Origin: Oribacterium sp. NK2B42 | GTDB lineage: Bacteria > Bacillota > Clostridia > Lachnospirales > Lachnospiraceae | DNA length: 64,000 nucleotides | Assembly (NCBI RefSeq): GCF_000424445.1 | Contig: NZ_AUJX01000011.1 | Location: 1 to 64,000 of the forward strand | Direction of reading: 5' to 3' | Shown here: in pieces, positions 1 through 8,478 of the stretch | Position numbering within the stretch: position 1 is the first letter of the stretch | Layout: each line of letters begins with the position of its first letter | Notes under the pieces: generated by a model | Databases searched by the model: none | Told to the model about the DNA's origin: nothing | What the model saw: the letters and a program-made list of their open reading frames with translations, nothing else | Position numbers and translations under genes: made by a program

Positions 1-334
1 TACCGTCTCAACACACTCACAACGGAACGCATAGGTTCTCCCCAGTTGACACTTCACTTTTGTACTGCATGAGCAGGTCTAACCGACACCGCCAGAGTAA
101 AGAGAATCTCGCCTATAACGATTCACTCCATATTGACTTCCGCGCACGGAACCGCGTCGTCCTCTGAAATTATTGGTCTTTCGGTGCTGAATACTGCCCC
201 TACAGCCATGCTGTTTACGCTTCGCAATATACGTTACCGCATACCACGCAAAACTCGCTTCTGATGTCGTGGCTTACGACTTATCAGGTGGGCGTTTCCT
301 ACCCACTATGTGAAGCGCCCTTAGCTGGGCGCAC
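1..334 (-). mobile_element. Group II intron 5' fragment (domain I region), cut by window edge
   Basis: Read on the minus strand, the segment begins GTGCGCCCAGCTAAGGGCGC, a group II intron 5' end of the GUGYG type, and then follows the copies at 6572-6990 and 26042-27534 through the same landmarks (CGAAAGACC, GGCGGTGTCGG, GGGAGAACC). It is clearly more diverged than those two are from each other. The 5' exon is ACATTGGTGCCGCGGA, sharing ACATTGGTGCC with the other copies. The rest of the intron lies outside the window, so it cannot be judged complete or broken. Confidence 0.7.
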
Positions 335-468
335 TCCGCGGCACCAATGTTTTATCTGCACCGTGAGCCGGATCCCACTGATTTAGGAATATCATAACAA
401 GTTCAGCTTTTGTTGGTTTTGCCATTTTCAGATGCATAAATCTCACCAATCAGATCTTGCTCTAAGAA

Positions 469-1200
469 CTATTCATCTCCCTCAGCAGTCTTCATAGACT
501 GCTTTTCTATCCTGTCTTTTTCCTCCCGCAGGCAAACACACAAATTACTGTGCCTTTCAAGCGAATGGCGTTCTGTTTCTATGTATTTCCAAGAATCTTT
601 ATATTCCTCATTGACTGAGAATTCGGATTCACACATAAAATGGAGAAATCCTTCTACATTGCCTTTATACCTGGCTGCAAAATCATAAGCATCGGTTTCC
701 TTCTCTTCATCGGTACTGTTGCGTTTGTCATACAACACATGATCCATATTACAGGACACATAGTAGACTCTATAAGGTATTGCCCGCACTTTTCCCGTTC
801 CAATCAACCTGAATAGCGCCTCCCTCTTCTGCGCGTTTCTCTTTTTGATACGATCAACAGAATCAGCCCTAATCTCTGTATCTGAGTAAGAGCATTTATC
901 GCATTCAGGATCATCAATAATAACTTCATCCGGGGCAAATGCACCGTCCATGTCTACAATATGAATAATTCCTTTGAAATCCGATGCTTTAAACGGATTA
1001 TTATCCAGAAATTTCTTAACCTCATTTCCAACCATGGTTACTATGTTAGAAGCTGAAACGCGATCTTTTGTAGTTATATCACCATGTACTACTTGAATAT
1101 ATACCTGTTCCCTGTCATACACCTGCGAAAGAGCGTACCCGAGTGCTGTTTCATCCGACGGTCCTTCAACTATTACAAGAAGTATTTTCTTACGTGTCAT
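469..1200 (-). CDS. TOPRIM-like nuclease partner of an ABC ATPase (OLD/PARIS/AbiL-like)
   Basis: This 243-residue protein has a TOPRIM-like acidic layout: VEGPSDE after the first beta strand (about residues 11-17) and VDMDG at about 82-86, which would supply the metal-binding glutamate and DxD. Proteins of this size next to RecF/OLD-type ATPases include AriB of PARIS, AbiLii and RloB, which act as nucleases or effectors in anti-phage defence. I cannot place it in one of those families by eye. I chose the internal ATG (MTRKK) because it overlaps the ATPase stop by 11 bases and has GGAAGCAGGGA upstream; a start nine codons earlier is possible. The overlap implies translational coupling with the ATPase. 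Confidence 0.6.
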   Translation of the reverse strand: MTRKKILLVIVEGPSDETALGYALSQVYDREQVYIQVVHGDITTKDRVSASNIVTMVGNEVKKFLDNNPFKASDFKGIIHIVDMDGAFAPDEVIIDDPECDKCSYSDTEIRADSVDRIKKRNAQKREALFRLIGTGKVRAIPYRVYYVSCNMDHVLYDKRNSTDEEKETDAYDFAARYKGNVEGFLHFMCESEFSVNEEYKDSWKYIETERHSLERHSNLCVCLREEKDRIEKQSMKTAEGDE

Positions 1201-2611
1201 ATGTTTTCCCTGCTTCCTTAAGCGCAAGCATTATCTCATAATTATTTGTAGGGTCGTAAACAGGTTCCGTCTGCTCTCCAAGTGTTATGTCACGGTAATA
1301 GAAATCCCTCAGGTTATTGTTTCCTTTTACATTTACAAATCTGATATACCTGTTCTCAGGATTAACTGTTGTAAACGCAATGAAGCCCTTGTCTATTGTC
1401 TCAAGTGGGCGCAGATTGTGGGACGTAAAAATGAGCTGCCCCTTTCCCTTTTCCGAAATGACCTTTAATAATTCCCCAAGCAGATATTCAAAAAACCCTG
1501 CATCCAACTCGTCAACCGCTAAAGTGATTGATTCCGAATTGTAAACAACTATAAGTAGCTGAAGAATTGAAACTATTTTCTTGATACCTTCAGACTCGTA
1601 CTTAAGTGGAATTTCCTTTCCATTTCTCTCCGACATCAATTGCAAACGCTTTCCTGGTTTTGAATCCTTAGACAGTTCAGTGTCCAATTCATATACCTTT
1701 ATGCTGAGTCCAGGAATTATTTGTTCCAGAACAATATTCATATTGCTCATCAATTCTCTAACAACATCTACCAGCTCCATCGGCACCAGTACTGATTCAT
1801 TTAGTGGTATAGCAAGCTGACCAAATGTCTCTTTTGGCTCATCATCATATTTATACTTAAAGGCAATTGGAAGAGCATTTAAGCTTATCAACCCAGATGT
1901 ATCTGTATTAATTACAAACAGCTCCCTAGTACCGAATGTTAACAGACTATTAATCAAGTCTGTATAGATGACATTACTACAATTCTTTCTAACGGTATTG
2001 ATCAACTGCCTCGAAAAGATAAATGAGCGTGAACTCTCCTCTGCCAATTTATAAGCAACATAAATATCTGTTGATGTCTTTTTATCAGTTCCTACTAGCT
2101 CAATGTACCTTGATTTAGGCAAAAAAACTTCCTCGGTCTTTGTATCAATCAAAGAAGCCATACGGATTTTGACCTTCTCATCACAATACTGGAACCGCAG
2201 GCATTCATCATAGAGGGTCACTCTGAATTTCGACATAGGATCCAGAGAGTTTTCTATATTTTGAGGAGAATAATCTTCCTGACGAAGATCCCGCCTGATA
2301 CGGAATTCATACCATGCATGATACTGAGCTTCTCCTTTTTTTACGAGAAACTGAAATTTCAGAGACGCGTAATCTGCACCTACATTTATATAGTCAGCAT
2401 ACTTGGCAGGAATTCTACTTCCTGAAAGAGCCAACTTCAAAATACCAATACTATCAATCAGTGCCGTCTTTCCAGACCCATTTTGACCATACAAACCAAG
2501 AACGCTTGCCCTGTAAGCGCTCTTCTTATTCTCCAGATTGATCTCGCCATGCTTGACATTCTTGAAATCATCGAGAACAACGCTTTCTATACGCACCGAC
2601 CATCTGCTCAT
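1190..2611 (-). CDS. AAA/ABC-type ATPase (AAA_15/AAA_21-like) of a two-gene defence module
   Basis: The 473-residue protein has an SMC/RecF-like ABC ATPase head. Walker A is GQNGSGKT (about residues 42-49), an ABC-signature-like stretch SEGIKKIVSI lies near 345, Walker B is LAVDELD near 375, and the switch histidine is in TSHNLR near 405. This layout is typical of OLD, AriA (PARIS) and AbiLi ATPases, which sense phage functions and control a TOPRIM or nuclease partner. The start at MSRW is preceded by GGAGGAATTACAT, a strong ribosome binding site, so the longer frame to 2644 is unlikely. A consensus promoter lies at 2635-2663. The downstream TOPRIM-like gene overlaps it. Family assignment beyond ABC ATPase is inference. 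Confidence 0.8.
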   Translation of the reverse strand: MSRWSVRIESVVLDDFKNVKHGEINLENKKSAYRASVLGLYGQNGSGKTALIDSIGILKLALSGSRIPAKYADYINVGADYASLKFQFLVKKGEAQYHAWYEFRIRRDLRQEDYSPQNIENSLDPMSKFRVTLYDECLRFQYCDEKVKIRMASLIDTKTEEVFLPKSRYIELVGTDKKTSTDIYVAYKLAEESSRSFIFSRQLINTVRKNCSNVIYTDLINSLLTFGTRELFVINTDTSGLISLNALPIAFKYKYDDEPKETFGQLAIPLNESVLVPMELVDVVRELMSNMNIVLEQIIPGLSIKVYELDTELSKDSKPGKRLQLMSERNGKEIPLKYESEGIKKIVSILQLLIVVYNSESITLAVDELDAGFFEYLLGELLKVISEKGKGQLIFTSHNLRPLETIDKGFIAFTTVNPENRYIRFVNVKGNNNLRDFYYRDITLGEQTEPVYDPTNNYEIMLALKEAGKTYDT

Positions 2612-2634
2612 ATGTAATTCCTCCGTGTTGTGTA

Positions 2635-2663
2635 ATATTACCACGTGCAGGGGTTATTGTCAA
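2635..2663 (-). promoter_or_regulatory. Sigma-70-type promoter of the ATPase/TOPRIM operon
   Basis: On the minus strand, TTGACA (2658-2663), a 17-base spacer and TAATAT (2635-2640) match the housekeeping consensus at 11 of 12 positions. The ribosome binding site and ATG of the ATPase follow within 25 bases, so the leader would be very short. Confidence 0.7.
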
Positions 2664-2748
2664 GCTCAAAACTATATTCTATACAAAATGTTCCGTTTTT
2701 TGATTTCAAAGTTGATTTTTTGCTTTTTTAGTGATACTATACTTTTAC

Positions 2749-2781
2749 AGAAGAAAAGGCAACCGTCTGTAAACGATTGCC
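2749..2781 (-). terminator. Rho-independent terminator after the higBA-type operon
   Basis: Minus-strand hairpin GGCAATCGT / ACGGTTGCC (9 bp, one wobble, loop TTACAG) followed by TTTTCTTC. It separates the toxin-antitoxin operon from the ATPase promoter. The remaining bases of 2612-2935 show nothing else I can name. Confidence 0.65.
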
Positions 2782-2935
2782 CTCTCAGAAAAGTGAATTT
2801 GTTATGTGATAACAATTCAACTGGTAACTGAAATACTATCACATTTGACAAGGTACTTTATCGTTGTGTAAACCTCTTAATAGTCCTCTAGCTCTCTATT
2901 AATCCAAACCTGCGAATAGCAAATTTTAAAACAAA

Positions 2936-4009
2936 TCAAATCATAACAACCTTATACTTATGTTTCAGCGAATTTAAAGATTTATTGTTATATCCAACAC
3001 GTCCATCATTCTGTAATCGTCCAAGTACAATTCCAGGGTCGCGATCAATTTTCTCCGCAAATCTCTTTATCGATTCTGCATCATACCTCCTAGCTCTTAT
3101 AAACTCTTTATACTCCACTGGATCGATTAGCATATTTTGAGCGTAAGTGTCTGCCATTTCCTCAGTCTTTCCCTTTTCCTCTTCAAAAGAAATACCATAA
3201 TCTCCATTGTTAACATGCCCTATTTCGTGAAACAAAGTAAACCAAAATGTATCTGCATTCAGTCTTCTGTCGTTAACCATAATCATGATATTGTCTCCGA
3301 CCTTTTTAGTTGCACCATTAGTATTAGATCCAGGCATGTTTGGAAGTATCACAAATACAACCCCTGCATCATAAAATGCTTTTCTTATATTTCTGTAAAA
3401 GCCTTCATGGTTAGTTGTCTGAGTAAGCGCATATTCTGTGGCTTTTTCAAATTTCTTTTTATCAAATTTAGGAGCATCCTCATTTAAAGCAATATTGGTT
3501 GCAATCTGCACCATCGCATTTGCTTTTACTATACTTGCTTCAGATACTTTTGCAGTACTTCTAAAGTTTACGGCCATGTCTTTCTTTTTTAATGCACACA
3601 ATGTGGATACATTCAAAAACTTTCTTGTCTCTATAGCCTGCTCATCTTTATTTCTCGGACAATCCTTGAGCTCAAAATTGGTTCTAAAGTATTTGTAATC
3701 GAGATAATCAAAAACTTTTCTTTCTTCCTTTAGTTCCTGATCCGACGCAAACTCAGCGACCAATGAATCATAAGCTTTTTGTAAATTGAGCCAATAACCA
3801 ATTGTTGTGCCAGTTAGCCTCGAAAGTTTCATCGCAATATCATTAGATAAGCTCTGCTCCCCTCTGAGCAAAACGCTTAGATTCTTAGGCGTTGTATCCA
3901 ATCTTTTAGCGTAATCTTCCTGAGTCAATCCACTTTCCTCAACAAGTTCTTTTATATAATACCCGGGATGAAATGCCACTTTACCGTTATACTTCATATA
4001 ATTACTCAT
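2936..4009 (-). CDS. higA: HigA-type antitoxin fused to an ImmA/IrrE-like zinc peptidase domain
   Basis: The 357-residue protein starts with a HigA/VapI helix-turn-helix (about residues 14-75; HPGYYIKELVEESGLTQEDY, then SVLLRGEQSLSNDIAMKLS). It ends with an ImmA/IrrE (COG2856) metallopeptidase domain carrying FHEIGH near residue 260, and a likely third zinc ligand in EEMADTYA. Such fusions are known as the antitoxin half of HigBA-like pairs. The N-terminal domain would bind the palindrome at 4391-4411 and repress the operon. It overlaps the toxin stop by eight bases. The substrate of the peptidase domain, if active, cannot be read from sequence; the HEIGH motif looks intact. Confidence 0.85.
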   Translation of the reverse strand: MSNYMKYNGKVAFHPGYYIKELVEESGLTQEDYAKRLDTTPKNLSVLLRGEQSLSNDIAMKLSRLTGTTIGYWLNLQKAYDSLVAEFASDQELKEERKVFDYLDYKYFRTNFELKDCPRNKDEQAIETRKFLNVSTLCALKKKDMAVNFRSTAKVSEASIVKANAMVQIATNIALNEDAPKFDKKKFEKATEYALTQTTNHEGFYRNIRKAFYDAGVVFVILPNMPGSNTNGATKKVGDNIMIMVNDRRLNADTFWFTLFHEIGHVNNGDYGISFEEEKGKTEEMADTYAQNMLIDPVEYKEFIRARRYDAESIKRFAEKIDRDPGIVLGRLQNDGRVGYNNKSLNSLKHKYKVVMI

Positions 4010-4373
4010 AATGTTTACTCACTTCCTCTATCTCAACAATCTCAACAACACTTGCTATCTCATCAATGTTACACGGATCAAATGGTTCTTTATTATCATC
4101 AAGTGGTCTTAGTATTATCCTCCACGGATCCTTCCTACTCTTTACATCAATTGCAAAATAACCCTGATACTTACTCTTCCCTTTATCATGAAGGTTGTGA
4201 AAATGGAAATTTGTTTGAACTATAATATCTTTGAGTACTTCAGCAGCTTTTAAAGCATTTATTCTAGCTAATAGGCTTAATGCTAAAGATTCGTTTCCAC
4301 CAAAAAGCTTTTTAGCATCTTTTTCATTATTGCATTGCTTCTCTAATTTAGAGTTGCTATATATTATTTCCAC
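4002..4373 (-). CDS. higB: HigB/RelE-like toxin
   Basis: The 123-residue protein has the beta-rich plasmid-maintenance-killer fold signature, with FHFHNLHDKGKSKYQGYFAIDV and WRIILRPLDD, and partners a HigA-type antitoxin in the usual toxin-first order. The family consists of ribosome-dependent mRNA endonucleases. It starts with GTG, eight bases after AGGAGG; the ATG one base upstream runs out of frame at once. At about 123 residues it is somewhat longer than classical HigB, matching the longer type found with ImmA/IrrE-fused antitoxins. Confidence 0.75.
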   Translation of the reverse strand: MEIIYSNSKLEKQCNNEKDAKKLFGGNESLALSLLARINALKAAEVLKDIIVQTNFHFHNLHDKGKSKYQGYFAIDVKSRKDPWRIILRPLDDNKEPFDPCNIDEIASVVEIVEIEEVSKHYE

Positions 4374-4390
4374 ATGATAAACCTCCTTTC

Positions 4391-4411
4391 AAATTACCCG
4401 TTAGGTAATTT
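4391..4411. promoter_or_regulatory. Palindromic operator for the HigA-type antitoxin
   Basis: AAATTACC-CGTTA-GGTAATTT is a perfect 8-bp inverted repeat with a five-base centre. It sits between the -10 box and the toxin ribosome binding site, the place expected for autorepression by the antitoxin. Binding is inferred from position and symmetry. Confidence 0.6.
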
Positions 4412-4412
4412 T

Positions 4413-4440
4413 ATTATAGCACTAATTAATATAATGACCA
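4413..4440 (-). promoter_or_regulatory. Promoter of the higBA-type operon
   Basis: A perfect TATAAT (4413-4418) stands 16 bases from TGGTCA (4435-4440), a 4/6 match to the -35 consensus. The operator lies directly downstream. Confidence 0.55.
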
Positions 4441-4479
4441 TAGTTTTTTCGTAAGCGTCAATGTGATTTTCCTGACCTT

Positions 4480-4723
4480 TTAACTCTCCTCGCTATCCCC
4501 ATCCATGTTCTCCGTTAAGAAGGCCATTATTTCCTCAAAACTCTTATTACTCTTAGTTATAGCGCCGAGGAGCTTCTTGTTCCGGAGCTCCTCCTGTTTT
4601 TTTCATGAGATCATCAAGGATTGCTATATCCTTGCCCATCTTTTCTTTATCCTTAAGAACAATCTGTTACTGCTTCTCAACCTATTCGTCTATTGATGAT
4701 GCCGGTTTTCTTCCTCGTTTCAT
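4480..4723 (-). pseudogene. Degraded accessory ORF of IS A
   Basis: Starting at an ATG just after the transposase stop, the reading is MKRGRKPASSIDE then TAG, a second TAG four codons later, and a frameshift into ELRNKKLLGAITKSNKSFEE up to a stop at 4480. The residues match the accessory proteins of the other IS1634-like copies (MARGRKR start, KSxRSFEDI near the end). So it is a decayed copy of a small basic coiled-coil protein that these elements normally carry. Confidence 0.7.
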
Positions 4724-4728
4724 TTTCT

Positions 4729-6432
4729 TTATGCCTCAGAGTATTTTAAACATGCGGTGATCTCTCTGACACCGGATTTGATCTTTGCATCGTTGATCCC
4801 AAATGCCTTGAATAAGGTTTTACATGTGGCTGTTACCGCATGGTCAAGCCTATAGTTACCATCAGCCTGCCTTATCATTTCCACCTTGCTGAGTTCTCTT
4901 ATCGCAGCCGGAACCGAGAAATAATTCTGCTTGCTTTCAGTTTCTATCTTGTAGTCCTTCAGCATCTTATAAAGCTTGTTTCTGATGATTAGCGCCACAA
5001 ACTCTATGAAAATCTTTGCATGTATAGATTCCGTAGAGTGTACCCTGAAGCTATTATCCCCCAGGTAGGACTTATCCTGACGGAAAAGCTTCTCCGAAAC
5101 ATCTCTGCCTTTATACAATTCCAAGGCTTCCTTTGCAGTCATTTTCTCGGATGTGATAATGACGAAATATCCGCAAAGGTCAATCACCTTGTTTATCTCT
5201 TCATATTTCTCTTTGGCGAACATGAACTTTTCATCCGGTTCACCCTTCTTGCTGTATATGAGATCAAAGTATTTCTCCAGTTCCTTTCCGAGAGGTATCT
5301 TCTCATGCTCATGCTTCTTCAGGAATGCCGCCAGTTTATCGATTATATCCTCGAAGTTTTCTCTGTCAGCGCTTTTCTTCCTGTCGCTGTAATAAATATG
5401 GAAGTATCGGTCCTTCGTATCTGAAGCATACAGCTTTCTCTTCACTGTTATGCCACTTACCTGATACTCACGGATACTGTTTTCCCTTCTGTTTTCGAAC
5501 AGTCCTTTTCTCGACAGGATCAGTTCGTTTACGAACTTCTTCATCCCTTTGACCATTATCACGAACTCATACCCGCACTTGTCCATGTAATGGATGTTCT
5601 CTTCACTGAAGTATCCACGATCAAGAATGAATCCGACATTCCTGTATCCATATCCCTTTGCCTTTTCGAGCATTACCTGAAGCTGTGCTATATCTGTAAT
5701 GCTTCCGGGATAATCCTCATAAAATAGAGGTAATGAATTATCGCAGTCATAAGCTACGGCATAATTAACTATCGGCTTACCCTGGTCGTCCTTTGCATGG
5801 CCGTACTCAACCAGATCAATGTCCCCGGTATCACAATTCTTGTTTGTTGAATCGTAGGATATATAGATCTTCTGTCTGTGATCATGCTGCAGATTCCACT
5901 GGTTCAGAAACTCTACAGCCTGTGACTGGCTGATACCATTGATAAAATCGCTCACTTTTGAATCGCTGTATATCCTCATCGCTTTAGTAAACAGAGGATG
6001 GTCAAATGCATAGTCAGGATAATACTGATTAGCGTTGTTCTCAGCTATTATGCTATATGCGGCAAGATCCAGAAAAAGGCCGGCATCGTCCCCTATGATA
6101 TCGGCCAGCATATCATCGAGGTGATAATCCTCAGCTACCTTCTTTATAGCAAGATATGGTCCAACCTTTAATACACCGCTTCGATCGGATATGTTCTTAG
6201 TCTCAGGGATATACGCATCCGGAAAGTACTTGAGGTAGTTTGTGTTGGGATACATCATGTCGCTGTCGCGGCTCTCACATTTGCCTATGGACGTGAGACT
6301 TCCAACCGTATATTTCTTCTTAGGATCATAGTGTCTCTCGTATGTGTAATAAACGTAAGTTATACCATCGATGGTTTTCTTCGAAATCCCCTTCTCGTCT
6401 TTTGGTATCGGAACAAGCACCTTTAAGAACAT
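4729..6432 (-). CDS. IS1634-family DDE transposase, full length
   Basis: The 567-residue protein catalyses cut-and-paste transposition. An RNase H-like core is visible: YDSTN near residue 195 (first Asp), FILDRGYFS near 270 (second Asp) and GRDVSEKLFRQDKSYLG near 445 (Glu). The C-terminal AAIRELSKVEMIRQ and YRLDHAVTATCKTLFKAFGI stretch is shared with the other copies. I chose the ATG at 6432 because AAGGAGG lies five bases upstream. Length and reading frame are intact, so the enzyme could be functional although the accessory ORF is not. Confidence 0.88.
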   Translation of the reverse strand: MFLKVLVPIPKDEKGISKKTIDGITYVYYTYERHYDPKKKYTVGSLTSIGKCESRDSDMMYPNTNYLKYFPDAYIPETKNISDRSGVLKVGPYLAIKKVAEDYHLDDMLADIIGDDAGLFLDLAAYSIIAENNANQYYPDYAFDHPLFTKAMRIYSDSKVSDFINGISQSQAVEFLNQWNLQHDHRQKIYISYDSTNKNCDTGDIDLVEYGHAKDDQGKPIVNYAVAYDCDNSLPLFYEDYPGSITDIAQLQVMLEKAKGYGYRNVGFILDRGYFSEENIHYMDKCGYEFVIMVKGMKKFVNELILSRKGLFENRRENSIREYQVSGITVKRKLYASDTKDRYFHIYYSDRKKSADRENFEDIIDKLAAFLKKHEHEKIPLGKELEKYFDLIYSKKGEPDEKFMFAKEKYEEINKVIDLCGYFVIITSEKMTAKEALELYKGRDVSEKLFRQDKSYLGDNSFRVHSTESIHAKIFIEFVALIIRNKLYKMLKDYKIETESKQNYFSVPAAIRELSKVEMIRQADGNYRLDHAVTATCKTLFKAFGINDAKIKSGVREITACLKYSEA

Positions 6433-6476
6433 ATCAGCCTCCTTCATAGGGCGTTATTTAACTCTCTATAATTCTA

Positions 6477-6522
6477 CCACGGATTCATGCCAAAATCCAG
6501 GTTTTTCGGCGTAAATCCGTGG
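6477..6522 (-). promoter_or_regulatory. Hairpin upstream of the IS A transposase
   Basis: CCACGGATT pairs with AATCCGTGG, extended by GCC/GGC, 45 bases before the transposase start and inside the IS end. Comparable hairpins precede the transposases of IS C and the IS4-type element. In several IS families such structures block translation from transcripts entering from outside; that role is inferred here. Confidence 0.55.
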
Positions 6523-6571
6523 TTTTTTCGATATTTTTTTAGCCGTGAGTTAATCCTTCAGGAAATTCACA

Positions 6572-6990
6572 TTATGTGTTCATACCTTCATCGGTACTAT
6601 CCGGACCTCCGACTACCTGTAGACCATTTACCGTTCTCCCTTTTTGGTCGTTCGATATTCCATCCCTTCACACTAGGAACGGAGTCTATGGGTTCTCCCC
6701 TGTTGACACTCCATCTTTGTATTACATGAATAGCTCCTTCCGACACCGCCAAAGCATCTGCCATCTCGCCATAACGAAGGCAGATATATCGACTTCCGTA
6801 CTGTCAACTACGTCGTCCCTTGGATTTATAGTCTTTCGGTGCTCAATCACTATCCCTGCAACCATGCTGTCTACGCTTCGTGTAGCACGTTACCATGCCA
6901 CACGCAAGACTCGCTTCCGATGCTGCAGCTTACAGCTTATCGGGCGGACGTTTGCAATCCGCTATATGAAGCGCCCTTAGCAGGGCGCAC
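6572..6990 (-). mobile_element. Group II intron 5' fragment, truncated by IS A
   Basis: On the minus strand it begins GTGCGCCCTGCTAAGGGCGC at 6990 after exon ACATTGGTGCCTGTCA. It is nearly identical to the first 400 or so bases of the intron at 26042-27534, then stops at the IS end after GGTATGAACACATAA. Maturase gene and domains V-VI are missing, so it cannot splice or move by itself. Confidence 0.8.
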
Positions 6991-7030
6991 TGACAGGCAC
7001 CAATGTCTCATCACTTCTGTACCGCAGAAA

Positions 7031-7381
7031 TTATTCATCATCATCTATCAGGAAATCCTCAAATTCCTTATCTACCGCTGCGCCAATTTCTTCGATTATC
7101 CTGTCGTGCTCCTCTAGAAATTCCTCTTCGGTATCAAATTCAGTCTGTCTTAGATCTTCCACCGCCTTAAAAGCTTCAGACACGGTTGGAACGAACTCCT
7201 TCATACGCTTTTCCAATTCCCTTTGCTCTTCTTTAGACAGCTTGTCATAATCTTCTTCAATCTCTTCGCCAATCGGTAACTCCCACCAACTTTCAGGATA
7301 TCCATCTTCAGCATGTTGAACCATATCTTCAGCCATTGCCATTTTGTACAAATCACTTCCTGAGAACACTTTCTTTACCAT
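7031..7381 (-). CDS. Acidic hypothetical protein
   Basis: A 116-residue, strongly acidic protein (many Glu/Asp, ending FLIDDDE) with a helical, charged centre EEQRELEKRMKEFV. The start ATG is preceded by GAAAGGGG, a good ribosome binding site. I recognise no family. It lies just inside the flank of the intron fragment, among mobile elements, with no operon partner. Small acidic proteins in such places are sometimes DNA mimics or antitoxin-like, but nothing here shows that. Confidence 0.55.
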   Translation of the reverse strand: MVKKVFSGSDLYKMAMAEDMVQHAEDGYPESWWELPIGEEIEEDYDKLSKEEQRELEKRMKEFVPTVSEAFKAVEDLRQTEFDTEEEFLEEHDRIIEEIGAAVDKEFEDFLIDDDE

Positions 7382-7810
7382 AATAATTTTCCCCTTTCAA
7401 TCTATACATTTTTTGTATAACACTACACTTGTGCTTCAAAAAGCTTATGCTTAAGCAAACATGTATGATGCTATCATAAAAAATAAAACTCCGAATTTAA
7501 TAACCCATCTCAATGTCTTTTCTTCCCCATTCCTGATTCCACAACGCTTGTCTCGCACCTATGACTGACATGTTTCAAATGAATATACCCCAAATCTGTG
7601 GTACTTCATCGAGAGAGTTTGAAATAAGCTTTATTCTGTCCCACTCTCTTATGTATGAATAACACCGAGCCGGGGGTCGTCAATCAGGAGCCATAACCCC
7701 ACTGTTGTCAACACCTACAACTACAAGCTATAACTCATTCATTCTATCATTATAACATATTCTTTTCAATTAATTGGCGCCGTCAATTTCAACCAAAAAA
7801 GCTCCATGAA
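7382..7810. other. Gene-free interval between hypothetical gene and IS B
   Basis: I see no convincing ORF, RNA gene or hairpin in these 429 bases. A TATAAT-like box on the minus strand is plausible but unsupported by a -35 match. The left part is probably the upstream region of the acidic protein gene. Confidence 0.4.
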
Positions 7811-7838
7811 TGTTAACTTCCAGAAATTTTAGACCTAA

Positions 7839-7880
7839 AAAAGCCACTGAGTCGTTTTTTGATCACACTCAGTGGCTTTT
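7839..7880 (-). terminator. Terminator inside IS B, after the accessory ORF
   Basis: A perfect 14-bp stem (AAAAGCCACTGAGT / ACTCAGTGGCTTTT) directly follows the accessory ORF stop and runs into TTTTTT on the minus strand. Being near symmetric, it could act in both directions. Confidence 0.8.
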
Positions 7881-7882
7881 AT

Positions 7883-8119
7883 TCACAGAACTTCCGGCTC
7901 TGAATTTATATAGTGTAAGATATCTTCAAAGGAGCGTTTGCTCTTCATGACTGCAGTCATTAGTTCTTCTGTCTGTAACGATTTCTTCTTATCCAACAGT
8001 TCCTTTAAATGGTCCGTTGCAGCTTCATACTTTTGCTTTGTTTTTATTACCTTCTCCTGAGCAAGCTCTATTTGCTGATTAATCACATCTATTCCTATTC
8101 TTTTTCTGCCTCTTGCCAT
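7883..8119 (-). CDS. IS1634-like accessory protein (small basic coiled coil)
   Basis: The 78-residue protein opens MARGRKRIGIDVINQQIE, continues with a long charged helix (KVIKTKQKYEAATDHLKELL) and ends with KSKRSFEDILHYI. The same plan is seen at 10075-10317 and in the broken copy at 4480-4723, always directly after the transposase gene, here with the start overlapping the transposase stop. The N-terminal RGRKR suggests DNA binding and the helix suggests oligomerisation. It may assist transposase; its function is unknown to me. AAAGGAG precedes the start. Confidence 0.75.
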   Translation of the reverse strand: MARGRKRIGIDVINQQIELAQEKVIKTKQKYEAATDHLKELLDKKKSLQTEELMTAVMKSKRSFEDILHYINSEPEVL

Positions 8120-8478
8120 TATTGATTTCTCCTTTTACTCATTGACGTTTTTAATTCATCGCTGATCCATGCAGCTCGATACTCGATGTTCTTCTCCGTA
8201 AGGTCAAAAGCATTCAAGATTTTTTTCTGCACTGATGTAACCGCATGGTCTAATCTATATACATTATCTGTCTGCCGCGTCATTTCGATCTTTTCAAGTT
8301 CTCTGATAGCTGCCGGTACTGTCATATAATTCTGTTTCTTTCCAATTCTATTCATTTCGTCCAGCAGACAGGTATATAGTTTGTTTCGGATTATCATGGC
8401 TACAAATTCTATAAAAATCTTGGCGGAAGTTGATTCTGTAGAATGTACTCTCAGGCTTTTGTCTCCCGCATTTCTGCA
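8119..8478 (-). pseudogene. IS1634 transposase C-terminal remnant
   Basis: The frame is readable from GDKSLRVHSTESTSAKIFIEF through MIIRNKLYT to the normal C-terminus (AAIRELEKIEMTRQ, YRLDHAVTSVQKKILNAF). The catalytic Asp residues and the Glu upstream are all missing. An ATG at 8397 would give a 92-residue product, but it would have no catalytic core. Confidence 0.8.

Larger units (their letters stand above)
4462..6571 (-). mobile_element. IS1634-like insertion sequence A (2.1 kb), accessory ORF broken
   Basis: The ends are TGTGATTTTCCTGA (left) and TGTGAATTTCCTGA (right, inverted), and similar TGTKAANTTCC ends bound the other IS1634-like copies in this window. Inside are a full-length transposase and a downstream small ORF broken by stops. 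I see no target duplication: CGTCAA flanks the left end and TTATGT the right. The right end cuts a group II intron fragment, and no intron sequence continues to the left, which suggests a deletion next to the element after insertion. Confidence 0.75.

Noticed and set aside
6576-6980. Plus-strand open frames over the intron fragments (also at 26829-27524)
   Set aside because: They are antisense to group II intron domain I, are shared by copies only because the RNA is shared, and have no ribosome binding site.
7382-7810. tRNA or riboswitch in the empty interval
   Set aside because: No cloverleaf, CCA end or known aptamer pattern could be read.
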